A stretch of DNA of 64,000 nt. It comes from Paenibacillus doosanensis (GTDB taxonomy: Bacteria > Bacillota > Bacilli > Paenibacillales > NBRC-103111). The stretch spans positions 62,001-126,000 of the forward strand of contig NZ_JANYUY010000016.1 of NCBI RefSeq assembly GCF_025060755.1. Reading direction: 5' to 3'. The position numbers were made by a program, and so were the translations under genes. The number at the start of each line of letters is the position of its first letter. The first letter of the stretch is position 1. Positions 63,457 to 64,000 of this stretch are shown here, piece after piece. A model generated the notes under the pieces. The model was not told the origin of the DNA, ran no database searches, and was given only the letters and a program-made list of their open reading frames with translations.

Positions 63457-63484
63457 AAAAGACCGTCCCGAAAGGACGGTCTAG
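63457..63484. terminator. Terminator between convergent genes
   Basis: AGACCGTCC-CGAAA-GGACGGTCT with A-run on the left and TAGTTAT on the right. Confidence 0.8.
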
Positions 63485-63548
63485 TTATATAGAACCCATA
63501 TGGTAATGGAAGGGGGCATATGGGTTTGTTGCTTCAAGTCATTAACAA

Positions 63549-64000
63549 CTACAGTACGCGGCGGGCCGTCTTATAATGATCCGACCACCATCCGCTCGTA
63601 ATATCGGAGATCGTTACGCCCGGATCGCCGTACGTGTGAATGATCTTGCCGCCGCCGATATAAATGCCGACGTGATGAATAGGCGAATAAAAGAAAACCA
63701 GATCGCCCGGCTTCAAATCTTTCTTGGCCACGAACGTGCCCTTTTTCGCCTGATCCTTGGACTCGCGCGGCAAATCAACGCCGTATTTGGCAAAAACAAA
63801 TTGGGTAAACGCCGAGCAGTCAAAATTGCGGCTTTGGCCGGTTGCGGCGCCGAATCGGTACGGCGTCTTCAAATACTTTTTGCTGGTAGCTACGATTTGC
63901 GAAGCTTTGCTTGCGCTATATGCATAAGCCTGATGGGCTGGAATGAGCATCGTTCCGGAAAACATCGCGGTAAAGCCGATGGTTACGGCCATCGCTGTTT
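63549..64000 (-). CDS. NlpC/P60 (C40) peptidoglycan endopeptidase, 5' end cut by the window
   Basis: At least 147 residues. Cys-His-His catalytic signature: NFDCSAFTQFVF (Cys), SPIHHVGIYIGGGKIIHTYG (His residues). A signal-peptide-like hydrophobic stretch ending AHQAYAYS (AxA) is present, but its N-terminal basic residues are missing; the first ATG in the window (63992) gives MAVTIGFTAMF with no Lys/Arg, so the true start lies beyond base 64000. The enzyme cleaves D-Glu-(m)Dap bonds in the cell wall, outside the cell. Confidence 0.88.
   Translation of the reverse strand, partial: TAMAVTIGFTAMFSGTMLIPAHQAYAYSASKASQIVATSKKYLKTPYRFGAATGQSRNFDCSAFTQFVFAKYGVDLPRESKDQAKKGTFVAKKDLKPGDLVFFYSPIHHVGIYIGGGKIIHTYGDPGVTISDITSGWWSDHYKTARRVL

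Overview
The window looks like chromosomal DNA of a Paenibacillus-like, endospore-forming member of the Bacillota. Evidence: a complete gerA-type germinant-receptor operon, a TagO/MraY-type transferase, a yjlC-ndh pair, YerC, a T-box leader before glutaminyl-tRNA synthetase, a MecA_N-type class B PBP, and four AraC regulators beside carbohydrate genes. The species assignment is inference; no rRNA or tRNA gene is present.

Layout. (1) 1-12.3 kb is an AT-rich accessory island: a zinc-ribbon-like gene running off the edge, a PLD-SF2 helicase/NUDIX pair, an IS3-family element split by an IS21-family element (4 bp target duplication, TAAA), a tyrosine-recombinase remnant, a small basic Cys/His protein, an rtcB fragment, and an intact three-gene cassette (TPR-histidine kinase, stand-alone receiver, PIN nuclease). 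The island ends at a tmRNA-3'-end-like sequence (12249-12280) next to a strong terminator, probably an old attachment site. (2) 12.3-18.8 kb returns to core-like DNA: cbiX-type chelatase, dgkB and rlmD in one operon, yerC, a Gly/Arg-rich protein and about 1 kb without genes. (3) 18.8-36.2 kb is carbohydrate territory: ThuA protein and divergent AraC regulator, PBP3-type transpeptidase, a four-gene sugar-acid-like operon with divergent AraC regulator, a GH2-GH88 operon with AraC regulators around it, and a small membrane protein. (4) 36.2-43.3 kb: phosphoesterase, glnS with T-box leader, and an ECF sigma factor operon encoding a membrane-tethered solute-binding protein and a lipoprotein paralogue. 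(5) 43.3-54.1 kb: second class B PBP, M16 peptidase, TagO-like transferase, GNAT, VOC, DUF1641-NDH-2, TetR regulator, glgC. (6) 54.3-64 kb: gerB-A-C operon, galactonate-dehydratase-like gene with FadR/GntR regulator, GH43-like gene, OmpR-type two-component system, and an NlpC/P60 gene cut by the window end.

Most noteworthy: the kinase/receiver/PIN cassette (organised like a two-component defence system but with a separate PIN effector), the helicase/NUDIX pair in the same island, and the self-contained ECF sigma unit whose presumed anti-sigma protein has an ABC-type solute-binding domain as its extracellular part, preceded by a GGAACC-N15-CGTC promoter. Smaller observations are a pair of compensating frameshifts in the gerAB-like gene and two genes lacking a normal start codon after a strong ribosome-binding site.
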